From contig JAZUCM010000079.1 in the NCBI GenBank assembly GCA_045639085.1, positions 1 to 16,767 of the forward strand: a stretch of DNA of 16,767 nucleotides. The letters run 5' to 3'. The position numbers and the translations under genes are program-made. The notes beneath the pieces were generated by a model. It made no database searches. It was not told the DNA's origin and worked only from the letters and a program-made list of their open reading frames with translations. Shown one piece after another: positions 1 through 6,987 of the stretch; position 1 is the stretch's first letter; each line of letters begins with the position of its first letter. Source of the stretch: Gastranaerophilus sp045639085. GTDB lineage: Bacteria; Cyanobacteriota; Vampirovibrionia; Gastranaerophilales; Gastranaerophilaceae.

Positions 1-151
1 CATTGCGAGCGAACGGATGTGAGCGCGTCAACCCAGCCGATTGAGCGTAGCGAAATCGGTCAATATCGTCACGCTGGCTGCCTGACCTCGTCTGTACTCG
101 GTCTGCTGGTTTGGTTCGTCGTTCGCATTGCTCACTCCTCGCAATGACGCA
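1..151. repeat. Dispersed palindromic element, copy 1 (left end cut by window edge)
   Basis: The segment ends in CTCGCAATGACGCA and begins at CATTGCGAG, so it has inverted ends; the outermost five bases of the left end lie outside the window. It matches the element at 16508-16717 in the same orientation over most of its length, from the shared 'CAACCCAGCCGATTGAGCG' block to the right end. Copy 2 carries about 54 extra internal bases near its left end. No transposase is present, so this is a non-autonomous or palindromic (MITE/RPE-like) repeat. Read on the minus strand in the frame used by copy 2, it stays open for about 41 codons before a TGA. Confidence 0.8.
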
Positions 152-219
152 GAGGGGCACAATAAATTTTTACTCATGTTGTTCTCCTTCTCGCTTGTAT
201 CAACAGGGGCGGAAGGCTC

Positions 220-358
220 GGCAAAACATGTATATTTACCCTCGCAACGCCAATTATAGCAAGGACTTTGAGGCGCCCCCCCCCCCTATTGAACTCTTTA
301 TACTTTCATTCTCATTTAACATATTATCATGATACCGTATTTTTCGAGTTTGTCAAGA
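220..358. repeat. Second dispersed repeat, copy A, with C11 tract
   Basis: This shares 'GGCAAAACATG', 'CAATTATxGCAAGG', a C-rich run followed by 'TATTGAACTCTTTATACTTTC', 'CATTTAACATATT' and a final 'TTTGTCAAGA' with 12121-12317, in the same order. Spacing across the C-run to TTTGTCAAGA part is almost identical (63 versus 64 nt). The C tract at 276-286 is 11 bases long here, whereas copy B has C6-TA-C5. No ORF in it looks real. It lies downstream of the gene at 406-1002, so with copy 1 of the palindromic element it fills the gene-free stretch 1-405. Confidence 0.7.
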
Positions 359-405
359 GGGGAACGTGTTAAAAACGAACAACCTTTTAACCCGCCGAAG
401 ACGCC

Positions 406-1002
406 CTATCCCCTTGGGCATCGGTATGGGTAGTGGAAAAATTTTTCAAGAGTCATATCAATCCCGCGAAAATAAAACTGTTCTTTTTTCGTTTTAGGGT
501 TAGTTTTATTAACCAAATAAATATTTAATGCAATTTCATCCGATTTTCGATTGTAAATTCTACGCTTTAAATCTCGAACAAAATTCCATTGACGCTCTAA
601 CAACTGTGAACGTTTATCCGGGGTTTTAATTGTCGATGCGGCCTGCTCTATAACCGCAGCGTCATCGCCGGTTATAAGATAAAAATGATGATCTTTTGGC
701 CGGCTAGAATCTATCACCCGCCGAACAATTGGCATTCGCGCATAATCAGAATCCACATCACGCAAAAAATCAACCAGCCCGGTTATCCTGTTTTTCTTTT
801 CTTTCCACGGCTCACAAAGGTGATAACTCAATCTGCGACAAAGTTTCTTGATCACGTCAACATCTTGAATCTGAGTTTTCGATTTATCCGGCAAAACCTC
901 AAAAAATCGCGCCTTGATGACACGCCCAAAATTCGGCTCTGATTTTTTTCGGGGCTGCCCCTGTGCAGAAATATTTCCTGTAGTAAGACCATTTATGCGC
1001 AT
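406..1002 (-). CDS. Unrecognised ~198-aa protein
   Basis: I do not recognise a family. The frame is open to 1032, but the ATG at 1002 (protein starting MRINGLTTGNIS) is the better start: AGGAAAGG lies about 8 nt upstream, whereas the outer ATG has no ribosome site. The protein is basic and soluble-looking. It has a short linker-like N-terminus containing 'NFGRVIKARFFEV', a Lys/Arg-rich middle, and a C-terminal part with 'FYFRGIDMTLEKFFHYPYRCPRG'. No signal peptide or membrane segment is visible. It lies downstream of minE on the same strand, but a strong terminator separates them, so it is probably a separate unit. Any function would be a guess. Confidence 0.6.
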   Translation of the reverse strand: MRINGLTTGNISAQGQPRKKSEPNFGRVIKARFFEVLPDKSKTQIQDVDVIKKLCRRLSYHLCEPWKEKKNRITGLVDFLRDVDSDYARMPIVRRVIDSSRPKDHHFYLITGDDAAVIEQAASTIKTPDKRSQLLERQWNFVRDLKRRIYNRKSDEIALNIYLVNKTNPKTKKEQFYFRGIDMTLEKFFHYPYRCPRG

Positions 1003-1052
1003 TTTAAACACCTTTCCTAACAGAAAACCCAAACATAAAAAATTTTGCTAGT

Positions 1053-1082
1053 AAAAAGGGCATTTTTCAAAATGCCCTTTTT
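1053..1082. terminator. Intrinsic terminator after minE (symmetric)
   Basis: A 12-bp perfect stem (1054-1065 pairing with 1070-1081, core AAAGGGCATTT) with a TTCA loop is flanked by A and T runs on both sides. It can therefore terminate in either direction. The useful direction is the minus strand: it lies 4 bp beyond the minE stop and closes the minCDE operon before the gene at 1002. Confidence 0.9.
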
Positions 1083-1085
1083 AAA

Positions 1086-1532
1086 TTATTCTTTATCTTC
1101 GTTTTCAACTTCGGTTTCATCCGACGTATCACATTCATCTGTGGACTCATTTTCTTCAGATTTTTCATCCTCTGCATTGTCAACCGCGTCTTCAACCTCA
1201 GTATCATCATCCTCAGTCTTATCCGTCAAAGCTTTTTCGATTTCATCTTCGGATTTTGCCTTCAAAACAGGGATAGAGAGCATCAACGCCATTTGTTCGC
1301 CTTCTTGCTCAAAGTTGAGTTCAAGCGCTTCTTTATCCATCTCAACATATTTAGAGAGAAGTTCAATCAATTCTTTTCTCATACGTTCAAGAAGTTGCGG
1401 GTTTAAGTTTGTTCTATCTTGCATCAAGACAACACGCAATCTGTTGCAAGCCGTGTCTTTCGCGGTTTCCTCGGCATCAGTTCGGCGGAAGAAACCCATA
1501 ACTTTGTTATAAATATCTGTGAATAAATCCAT
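1086..1532 (-). CDS. minE: Cell division topological specificity factor MinE with long acidic tail
   Basis: MinE stimulates the MinD ATPase and drives Min oscillation, so that the MinC/MinD division inhibitor is kept away from midcell. Residues 1-95 match the family: an N-terminal amphipathic stretch, 'NRLRVVLMQDR' (the MinD-binding beta/alpha segment) and the conserved C-terminal topological domain ending 'ALMLSIPVLKAK'. Typical MinE is about 85-100 residues. This one is 148, and the extra ~53 C-terminal residues are overwhelmingly Asp/Glu with Ser/Thr and no obvious fold. The ATG overlaps the minD stop by one base (TAATG), giving translational coupling. It is the last gene of minCDE. Confidence 0.93.
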   Translation of the reverse strand: MDLFTDIYNKVMGFFRRTDAEETAKDTACNRLRVVLMQDRTNLNPQLLERMRKELIELLSKYVEMDKEALELNFEQEGEQMALMLSIPVLKAKSEDEIEKALTDKTEDDDTEVEDAVDNAEDEKSEENESTDECDTSDETEVENEDKE

Positions 1533-2350
1533 TATTGTTTCTCCTTACCGACAAGTCCAGCCAAAAACTTTTTAACTTTTGCGACAACGCTTGTTTCCGC
1601 CTCAAGATCAAGGAACGGAATTTCGTTGCCGATAATTCTTTGCGCAACGTTTTTGTATGCACGTCCCGCCAATGATTTGTCATCGTTAACAATCGGTTCG
1701 CCTTTGTTGGTTGAAGTAATTATTCCTGTATCTTCTGGAATAATTCCGATTAATTTAGCAGAAAGGATTTGAACAACATCTTCCACACTCATCATATCGT
1801 TAGATTTGATAAGGTTAGGACGAACACGGTTAATCAACAATCTGTAGGATTTTATTTCTTCTTTAGCCTCGAGAAGTCCGATAATTCTATCCGCATCACG
1901 AACGGCAGACATTTCAGGGGTTGTAACAACAATCGCCTCAGACGCACCCGCTACAGCGTTTTGGAACCCTTGTTCAATACCAGCCGGACAGTCAACAAGA
2001 ATAAAATCAAAATCTTTTTGCAATTCTTCACAAATTTCTTTCAATTGTTCTTCCGTAACCGCGGACTTATCACGCGTTTGCGCCGCAGCAAGCAAACAAA
2101 GGTTAGGATTTTTCTTATCCTTAACAAGTGCTTGTCTAAGTTTGCAACGTTTTTCAACGACGTCAACGATTGTATAAACAATTCTGTTTTCTAAACCTAA
2201 CAACAAATCCAGGTTTCTAAGCCCTAAATCTGTATCAATCATAACCACTTTTTTGCCTTCACGCGCAAGCGCAGTTCCGATATTAGCATTAGTGGTTGTT
2301 TTTCCTACCCCGCCTTTACCCGAGGTAATTACAATAACTCGACCGGTCAT
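1532..2350 (-). CDS. minD: Septum site-determining ATPase MinD
   Basis: This is a membrane-associated ParA/MinD-family ATPase that recruits MinC to the membrane and oscillates with MinE. The deviant Walker A motif GKGGVGKTT is at residues 11-19, and the D-rich switch region 'MIDTDLGLRNLDLLLGLENR' follows. 'ILVDCPAGIEQGF' is the Walker B/switch II region. The C-terminal end 'VVAKVKKFLAGLVGKEKQ' is an amphipathic helix that fits the membrane-targeting sequence. At 272 aa it has the normal length. AAGGAG lies just upstream of the ATG, and the minC stop is 12 nt upstream. Confidence 0.97.
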   Translation of the reverse strand: MTGRVIVITSGKGGVGKTTTNANIGTALAREGKKVVMIDTDLGLRNLDLLLGLENRIVYTIVDVVEKRCKLRQALVKDKKNPNLCLLAAAQTRDKSAVTEEQLKEICEELQKDFDFILVDCPAGIEQGFQNAVAGASEAIVVTTPEMSAVRDADRIIGLLEAKEEIKSYRLLINRVRPNLIKSNDMMSVEDVVQILSAKLIGIIPEDTGIITSTNKGEPIVNDDKSLAGRAYKNVAQRIIGNEIPFLDLEAETSVVAKVKKFLAGLVGKEKQ

Positions 2351-2362
2351 TATTTCTCCTTA

Positions 2363-3430
2363 TTATCTATTAATCATTTTTTGTATAATTATGTGATTTC
2401 CTTCAACACTGGCTTCTTCAGGGATGAATGTATCATCTTTTTGAATATACGGAATATTTTCGCAGTCAGGACGACGAGCGAAAACATCCGCAATTCTAAT
2501 TTGAATAGCGTTCATTTTTAGGGCGCGAATTTTCACGAACTGATTGCCATCTAAACCGGCATGCGCTATACCGCCTAAAACGCCCCAAACTGTGATATCG
2601 CCAACAGCTTTAATTTCAGAACCTGGATTTACATCCCCTATGATTACAACGTTACCGTCGGCAGTCAAGCTCTGGCCGGAACGTAATGTTCTTTGAATAT
2701 AAAGTGTAGGCAATTTTTCCGTCAATTGCAATTTTGCCTGTAACTCTAAGCGCAATCTCTCTTCTTCCTCTGCAGAAAGATTATTTGCAATTTCCAATTC
2801 TTTATTAAACTCATCATATTGAGTAAAATTATCAACTTCCGTCCCGATATCATCCGGCAACTGAGAAAGTGGTTGTGCCTCTTTTGCGATAACCTCGGTC
2901 TGTTTAACCGTATTTTCAATAGGTTTTGCAATATGAGAAAGTTTTTCTTTAATTTTTTGAGCCTCGGTTGAAACTCCGCCAAAAATCTTATCCAACGCGC
3001 GCTCAAGCTCGGCACTACCTTCCTTATTTGATTCAAAATCAGGGGTGACAACCTTATTTTCAATCTTAGAAACTTTCAATTCAATCTCAAGTGCAGCACG
3101 CTCAGTTTCATCAGAAGTCGTGCTAATAAACGCGACTTGAGAATTCATTGTCTCAACAAGAGCTCGAATACTTGACAATTGGGTAGCATTCAAATCAATA
3201 CTGCCCAGCTTAATACAGATTTGTTTTTCTTGAGCCTCAGGCAAGTCCAAAACGGTACTAAGTTGATAAATAACATCAGAAATCTTTTTCGCATCAGATA
3301 CATCAACGATAAATCCATTTTCGATATAAGACATTTCATCCTCTGGCAAAACCGACTCAACAGCAGGCTCTAAGCCATTTTCACTCCCTAGCCCACTTGT
3401 CTCTTCGAAAACTTTTAAATCTTCATTCAT
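2363..3430 (-). CDS. minC: Septum site-determining protein MinC (extended)
   Basis: MinC inhibits FtsZ polymerisation and is positioned by MinD. The C-terminal beta-helix domain is clear at about residues 240-325: 'RTLRSGQ', 'GDVNPGSEIKAVGDI' and 'VWGVLGGIAHAG', which carries the MinD-binding surface. Residues 35-125 fit the N-terminal FtsZ-interacting domain, with low conservation. The protein is 355 aa, whereas E. coli MinC is about 230 aa. The extra length is a ~35-residue acidic N-terminus and a ~110-residue charged linker (about 128-238) between the domains. AGGAAGGTG lies before the ATG. It is the first gene of minCDE, with a candidate promoter at 3469-3497. Confidence 0.95.
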   Translation of the reverse strand: MNEDLKVFEETSGLGSENGLEPAVESVLPEDEMSYIENGFIVDVSDAKKISDVIYQLSTVLDLPEAQEKQICIKLGSIDLNATQLSSIRALVETMNSQVAFISTTSDETERAALEIELKVSKIENKVVTPDFESNKEGSAELERALDKIFGGVSTEAQKIKEKLSHIAKPIENTVKQTEVIAKEAQPLSQLPDDIGTEVDNFTQYDEFNKELEIANNLSAEEEERLRLELQAKLQLTEKLPTLYIQRTLRSGQSLTADGNVVIIGDVNPGSEIKAVGDITVWGVLGGIAHAGLDGNQFVKIRALKMNAIQIRIADVFARRPDCENIPYIQKDDTFIPEEASVEGNHIIIQKMINR

Positions 3431-3468
3431 TAGAGTACACCTTCCTAATTAAGAAATCCCACTCCCTC

Positions 3469-3497
3469 AATATATCCAAAAGAGAGCCTCAACGCAA
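3469..3497 (-). promoter_or_regulatory. Candidate sigma-70 promoter of minCDE
   Basis: On the minus strand TTGCGT (3492-3497) is followed after 17 bp by TATATT (3469-3474). The transcript would start about 30 nt before the minC ATG. This is by eye only; the -35 is imperfect. Confidence 0.5.
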
Positions 3498-3544
3498 GGA
3501 AATGTGTCGAATATTTAATAAAACGTTACGCAAAGAAACCAACA

Positions 3545-4480
3545 TTAAGCGACAGCAAGCTGACGTTCCAAGTTATCCAGCCTATTGAGCCAACCTTTCA
3601 AAAATTGTTTCTGATCCGGTTGTGCGGCCAAATTACGATATCGTTGTTCGCGAATAGAAATCAATTGTTCCAAACTTTTGCCTTGTCGATAGTAGTTAAT
3701 AAACTCTTTAGCCGCGCCAACACCCATATTCACGCCGGTGTCGAACACAAACAATGCCAATTTTTTAGGCAATTTTGAACACCCTAACGCTTGCCAAAAT
3801 TCTTCATAATAAATTTGCCGCGCCTCGGCTTTAGTAATGTTTTTCACGCTCTTATCCGGAAGCCCTTTTTTCTTCAACCAAGCGCTATAAGTTTTGTGCG
3901 TAACCCCCATATTAGTTTCGCCGCCTCTGTCGCCTTTAACATTAGCATAACCGCCTTCCGCACCAAAGACAAATTTCAGCCCTTCTTCAAACAAGGCATC
4001 GCCTTCGACCTTACCCCAATCAGAACGTCCGGCGCTCCTTTGAGAAGATAATTCCACCATATTAGAGCGATGCGCAGCTGTTATCTGGCCCAGAACTCCA
4101 ATGCCCGCGCGCGATTGAGTTACTCTTGGGCTGCTAAACGCAAACAACGGAGCAAAAGAAGAATTACCGATTGAGTACCCCCAAACAGAATTCATCCCCG
4201 GCCCAAAAGAATTTACTTCTGGCGCAAATGACAAAGTTTCACTAGGCCCAAACGACATTCCACCAGGACCAAAACCACCTGAATGCCAAGGCTGTACACC
4301 TAAACCAAATAAAGAAAAAGACGGCGAAAATCCACCGTAACCAAATGAAAAACGGGTTAAAGAATAACTATTGAATAACGGGAAAGAAAAATTCACAGGT
4401 GAATACAAGCCGAAAGACCGAACGCCTGCTTGGGCAGAATAATCCATATTGAATTTTCTGTAAGATAGTGAAAAACTCAT
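3545..4480 (-). CDS. GH108-type lysozyme/muramidase with Phe/Gly-rich N-terminal half
   Basis: The C-terminal ~145 residues match glycoside hydrolase family 108 (peptidoglycan muramidases, often phage-like). 'FGAEGGY' places the catalytic Glu at E175, 'GDRGGETNMGVTHKTY' lies at 183-198, and 'FDTGVNMG' at 246-253. The last ~60 residues fit the PG-binding-3-like tail of these enzymes. Residues 1-120 are unlike any usual partner domain: low complexity, rich in Phe, Ser, Gly and Pro, with many FG/SFG/FGPG motifs and no charge clusters. There is no classical signal peptide. AAGGGA lies about 6 nt before the ATG. It sits alone between minC and the divergent nrtR-like operon. It could be an autolysin, a secreted bacteriolytic enzyme or a domesticated phage endolysin; no phage genes are nearby. 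Confidence 0.85.
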   Translation of the reverse strand: MSFSLSYRKFNMDYSAQAGVRSFGLYSPVNFSFPLFNSYSLTRFSFGYGGFSPSFSLFGLGVQPWHSGGFGPGGMSFGPSETLSFAPEVNSFGPGMNSVWGYSIGNSSFAPLFAFSSPRVTQSRAGIGVLGQITAAHRSNMVELSSQRSAGRSDWGKVEGDALFEEGLKFVFGAEGGYANVKGDRGGETNMGVTHKTYSAWLKKKGLPDKSVKNITKAEARQIYYEEFWQALGCSKLPKKLALFVFDTGVNMGVGAAKEFINYYRQGKSLEQLISIREQRYRNLAAQPDQKQFLKGWLNRLDNLERQLAVA

Positions 4481-4501
4481 ATTTATCCCTTATTTCCCGT
4501 T

Positions 4502-4538
4502 ATATATATAAAGTATCTAAATTTTATTGAATTGCCCG
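4502..4538 (-). promoter_or_regulatory. Shared upstream box, copy at the lysozyme gene
   Basis: On the + strand TATATAAAGTA (4505-4515) and AATTGCCCG (4530-4538) are separated by 14 nt. The same two words with the same 14-nt gap occur at 7597-7630 before the gene at 7568. On the coding strand the block reads CGGGCAATT-14 nt-TACTTTATATA and ends about 24 nt before the lysozyme ATG, which is promoter distance. Confidence 0.55.
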
Positions 4539-4552
4539 AATAAAAGGGATTG

Positions 4553-4566
4553 TTAACATTTGTTAA
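4553..4566. promoter_or_regulatory. Small inverted repeat, possible operator
   Basis: TTAAC-ATTT-GTTAA is a perfect 5-4-5 inverted repeat. It lies between the divergent lysozyme and nrtR-like genes, about 70 nt before the latter's ATG. A regulator such as the NrtR-like protein could bind here, but a match this short could be chance. Confidence 0.25.
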
Positions 4567-4584
4567 TCGGTAAGTCGGTTAGTT

Positions 4585-4613
4585 TTTAAAAGAATTCATT
4601 TTTATTATATTAT
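4585..4613 (+). promoter_or_regulatory. Weak candidate promoter of the nrtR-secG-tcdA-SDR operon
   Basis: TTTAAA (4585-4590), a 17-bp spacer and TATTAT (4608-4613) lie 24 nt before the ATG at 4637. The region is AT-rich, so chance matches are likely. Confidence 0.35.
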
Positions 4614-4636
4614 AAGAACATAGGGTAAAAATAGTT

Positions 4637-5335
4637 ATGATATTTAATGAAACAAAAACACATGAGATTACGGTTGACGTTGTAATTCTAACACTTAAAA
4701 ACAATGCAATTCAAGTACTTTTAGTAAAAAGATTAAACGAACCATTCAAAGACAAATGGGCAATACCGGGAGGTTACGTAAGGTTATCAGAAAACCTTGA
4801 TCAAGCGGCTTTGCGAGTATTGAAAGAACGTACAAATGTAGATAACATCTATCTTGAGCAACTTTACACCTTCGGCGACCCGCTTCGTCACCCTAACGCA
4901 AGGGTTATAACTTGCGCATACTTCGCACTCGTTCGCGCAGAAGACTTAAACGTCGTAACCGGGGATGAACTGGCGTGGTTTAAAGTTTCTGACTTGCCGC
5001 AACTGGCATTCGACCACAAGGAAATTATTGAATATTCAATGAAACGCACCCGCGAAAGACTGGAAATTTGCCCGGTTGCGTACCAACTTCTTAACGAAAA
5101 ATTTACCCTGACGGAAATGCAAAAAGCTTATGAACTCATCATGACAAAAGAACTGGACAAACGTAATTTCCGTAAAAAAGCTATCACGACAGACGGCCTA
5201 ATCGAACTTAATGAATACACAAAATCATCTTCAAAACGGCCGGCCAGACTTTATACATTCGAAAATATTAAGCTGAACTCTAAACGGGCTCACTTTATTT
5301 CCGGAAAAAACAAGGAGAAAAAAGTAAATGGTTAA
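4637..5335 (+). CDS. nrtR: NrtR-like NUDIX-domain transcriptional regulator
   Basis: Residues 10-125 form a NUDIX domain and residues ~146-210 a winged-helix-like tail ending in 'KRPARLYTF'. This is the two-part layout of NrtR, the ADP-ribose-sensing repressor of NAD metabolism found in cyanobacteria and others. The Nudix box (about 46-68) is degenerate: canonical R-E...E-E is here R60-V61...E64-R65, and the box glycine is Asn. Hydrolysis is therefore doubtful, which fits a sensor rather than an enzyme. At 232 aa it has the family length. The RBS is weak (AGGGT). Its last 8 bases overlap secG (ATGGTTAA), so it heads a coupled operon. No NAD-biosynthesis gene is in the window. An ADP-ribose pyrophosphatase of the same fold is the alternative. 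Confidence 0.78.
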   Translation: MIFNETKTHEITVDVVILTLKNNAIQVLLVKRLNEPFKDKWAIPGGYVRLSENLDQAALRVLKERTNVDNIYLEQLYTFGDPLRHPNARVITCAYFALVRAEDLNVVTGDELAWFKVSDLPQLAFDHKEIIEYSMKRTRERLEICPVAYQLLNEKFTLTEMQKAYELIMTKELDKRNFRKKAITTDGLIELNEYTKSSSKRPARLYTFENIKLNSKRAHFISGKNKEKKVNG

Positions 5336-5549
5336 TTTTATATGGACAGTACAAATCATTTCAGCATTTTTGTTGATAATTCTTATCCTTCTTCACTCAC
5401 CAAAAGGTGATGGTATCGCAGGAATCGGCGGCATGTCACACGTTTTTGCGTCACAAAAAAGCGCAGAAAAAGGTTTAAACCAATTGACAGGTATCGTGGC
5501 AGGCGTGTTTGTAGTATGCACGTTCATCTTAGGATATTTAATCAAGTAA
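5328..5549 (+). CDS. secG: Protein translocase subunit SecG
   Basis: SecG is the small auxiliary subunit of the SecYEG channel in the inner membrane. The 73-aa protein has two hydrophobic segments (about residues 5-22 and 53-72). Between them lies the family's loop, with 'LLHSPKGDGIAGIGGMSHVFAS' (compare the conserved 'Q.gKG.g..G.fg' region) followed by 'KGLNQLTGIVAGVF'. AAGGAG stands before the ATG, which lies inside the end of the nrtR-like gene. The stop overlaps the tcdA start by one base (TAATG). Confidence 0.93.
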   Translation: MVNFIWTVQIISAFLLIILILLHSPKGDGIAGIGGMSHVFASQKSAEKGLNQLTGIVAGVFVVCTFILGYLIK

Positions 5550-6289
5550 TGAACGAATTATTTTCAAGAAATATTTTGTTTTGGGGCGAGGAATTTCAAA
5601 AAGACCTTGCCTCAAAAAATATTTGTATTCTGGGCCTTGGCGGTGTCGGTGGCTACACGGCCGAAATGCTTGTACGCGCAGGCGTGGAAAACCTTACGCT
5701 AATTGATTTTGATACGGTATCGCTCACAAACATAAATCGCCAAATAATCGCGCTTAATTCTACAATCGGACAAAAAAAGACCAAACTTTTTCATCAGCGA
5801 CTAAAAGACATCAATCCTAACATCAAACTTACCTGTATAGACGATTTTTACAGCGAAAACCTTGAAATCGACTTTACAAAATTCGATTACGTCGTGGACG
5901 CTATAGACAGCATGCGCTCAAAAATTCATCTGCTCGAAACCTGCCATAAATTAAAGGTGCCGACAATCAGCTCAATGGGGGCCGGTAATCGCATTGACCC
6001 AACGCAACTTTACATCTGCGACATTTCTCAAATAGAAAACAAAAACGCACCGTTCGTTTCAAACATAATTTATCAACTAAAAAAACGCGGAATCGAAAAA
6101 GGAATAAAAGTCGTTGCAAGCCGTGAAAAGCCTTTTTCTCAAGAAAAAGTCAACGAACTCGAAAGAATTGAAACTCAAGACGGCGAAATTATTGAATTCA
6201 ACAAAATTATTCCGGCATCAACCCCGTTTGTTGCCTCAACAGCCGGAATACTTATGGCTTATCAAATTATAAAGGATTTTCAAACATGA
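5549..6289 (+). CDS. tcdA: tRNA threonylcarbamoyladenosine dehydratase TcdA
   Basis: This is an E1-like (ThiF/MoeB/HesA) ATP-dependent enzyme. It cyclises t6A37 of ANN-decoding tRNAs to ct6A, often with the CsdA-CsdE sulfur relay. The nucleotide-binding GLGGVGG is at residues 29-35, followed by 'TLIDFDTVSLTNINRQ' (adenylation region) and 'VVDAIDSMRSK' (about 115-125). At 246 aa it is close to the usual ~265. The frame is open upstream to 5516 inside secG, but the ATG at 5549, joined to the secG stop as TAATG, gives the family N-terminus (MNELFSRN...). It ends in a 4-nt ATGA overlap with the SDR gene. Confidence 0.93.
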   Translation: MNELFSRNILFWGEEFQKDLASKNICILGLGGVGGYTAEMLVRAGVENLTLIDFDTVSLTNINRQIIALNSTIGQKKTKLFHQRLKDINPNIKLTCIDDFYSENLEIDFTKFDYVVDAIDSMRSKIHLLETCHKLKVPTISSMGAGNRIDPTQLYICDISQIENKNAPFVSNIIYQLKKRGIEKGIKVVASREKPFSQEKVNELERIETQDGEIIEFNKIIPASTPFVASTAGILMAYQIIKDFQT

Positions 6290-6987
6290 ATATTTTAGTT
6301 ACAGGCGCTTCAAAAGGTATCGGACGCGCTATAGCAGAAGAATTGAAAAATATCGGCAACGTATACGTTACCGCAAGAACCGAAAACGCCCTAAAAGCCA
6401 TCATGCCGGCAGGTTACTGCGTTTGCGACCTTACAACAGAGAGCGAAAAACTCGCCAAATTCATCCGCACAAACAAAATAGACGTTCTCGTTAACAACGC
6501 CGGAGAATACATCTACGGCGAAATCGAAAAAATGGCCGCCTCACAAATAGAAAGAATTTTCAAAACAAACATCGAAGTTCCGGCCTACCTAATTTCAAAA
6601 GCCGTGCCATATATGAAAGAACAAAAATGGGGTAGAATTATCAATATTGGCTCGATTTCAGGCGTAATGGGCGAAGCCAACGCAAGCCTCTATTCCGCAA
6701 CAAAAGCCGGACTAATCGGACTAACAAAAGCGCTTGCTCTTGAGCTTGCGGCAGACAATATTACCGTAAACACAATCAACCCCGGCTGGGTCGACACAGA
6801 TCTCGGAAACAAATCCATAGACGAGAGCGAATTTTCTCGCGACGAAATAATTGAATGCATACCGCAACGCCGTTTTGTCAAACCCGAAGAAATCGCAAAA
6901 TTGACCCGCTACCTCATCAGCGAAGACGCCAAAGGGATAACAGGTCAATCAATAAATCTATGCGCCGGTCTCAGCGTCGGGATCTAA
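6286..6987 (+). CDS. Short-chain dehydrogenase/reductase (FabG-like)
   Basis: This is a classical Rossmann-fold SDR of 233 aa. The cofactor motif TGASKGIG is at residues 6-13 and NNAG at 70-73. The catalytic set is N95, S123, Y136 and K140 (YSATK), with 'NPGWVDTDL' after the active site and 'GITGQSINLCAGLS' at the end, as in FabG-type 3-oxoacyl reductases. The Arg in 'TARTENAL' after beta-2 suggests NADP(H). It starts within the tcdA stop (ATGA), so it is the last gene of the nrtR-secG-tcdA operon. Its stop overlaps the convergent gene at 6984-7568 by 4 bases, with no clear terminator between them. The substrate is unknown. Confidence 0.88.
   Translation: MNILVTGASKGIGRAIAEELKNIGNVYVTARTENALKAIMPAGYCVCDLTTESEKLAKFIRTNKIDVLVNNAGEYIYGEIEKMAASQIERIFKTNIEVPAYLISKAVPYMKEQKWGRIINIGSISGVMGEANASLYSATKAGLIGLTKALALELAADNITVNTINPGWVDTDLGNKSIDESEFSRDEIIECIPQRRFVKPEEIAKLTRYLISEDAKGITGQSINLCAGLSVGI

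Noticed and set aside
111..332. 73-codon open frame near the left edge
   Set aside because: It crosses the end of the palindromic element and the C11 run; there is no RBS and it lies wholly in repeat DNA.
1045..1512. Open frame encoding a Ser-rich 155-aa protein on the + strand
   Set aside because: It is the antisense shadow of minE; the Ser runs come from the complement of the acidic GAA/GAT-rich tail, and it has no ribosome site.
3545..4480. Prophage remnant based on the GH108 lysozyme
   Set aside because: No holin, structural, integrase or packaging gene is nearby; a single lysozyme with an unusual N-terminal domain does not show a prophage.
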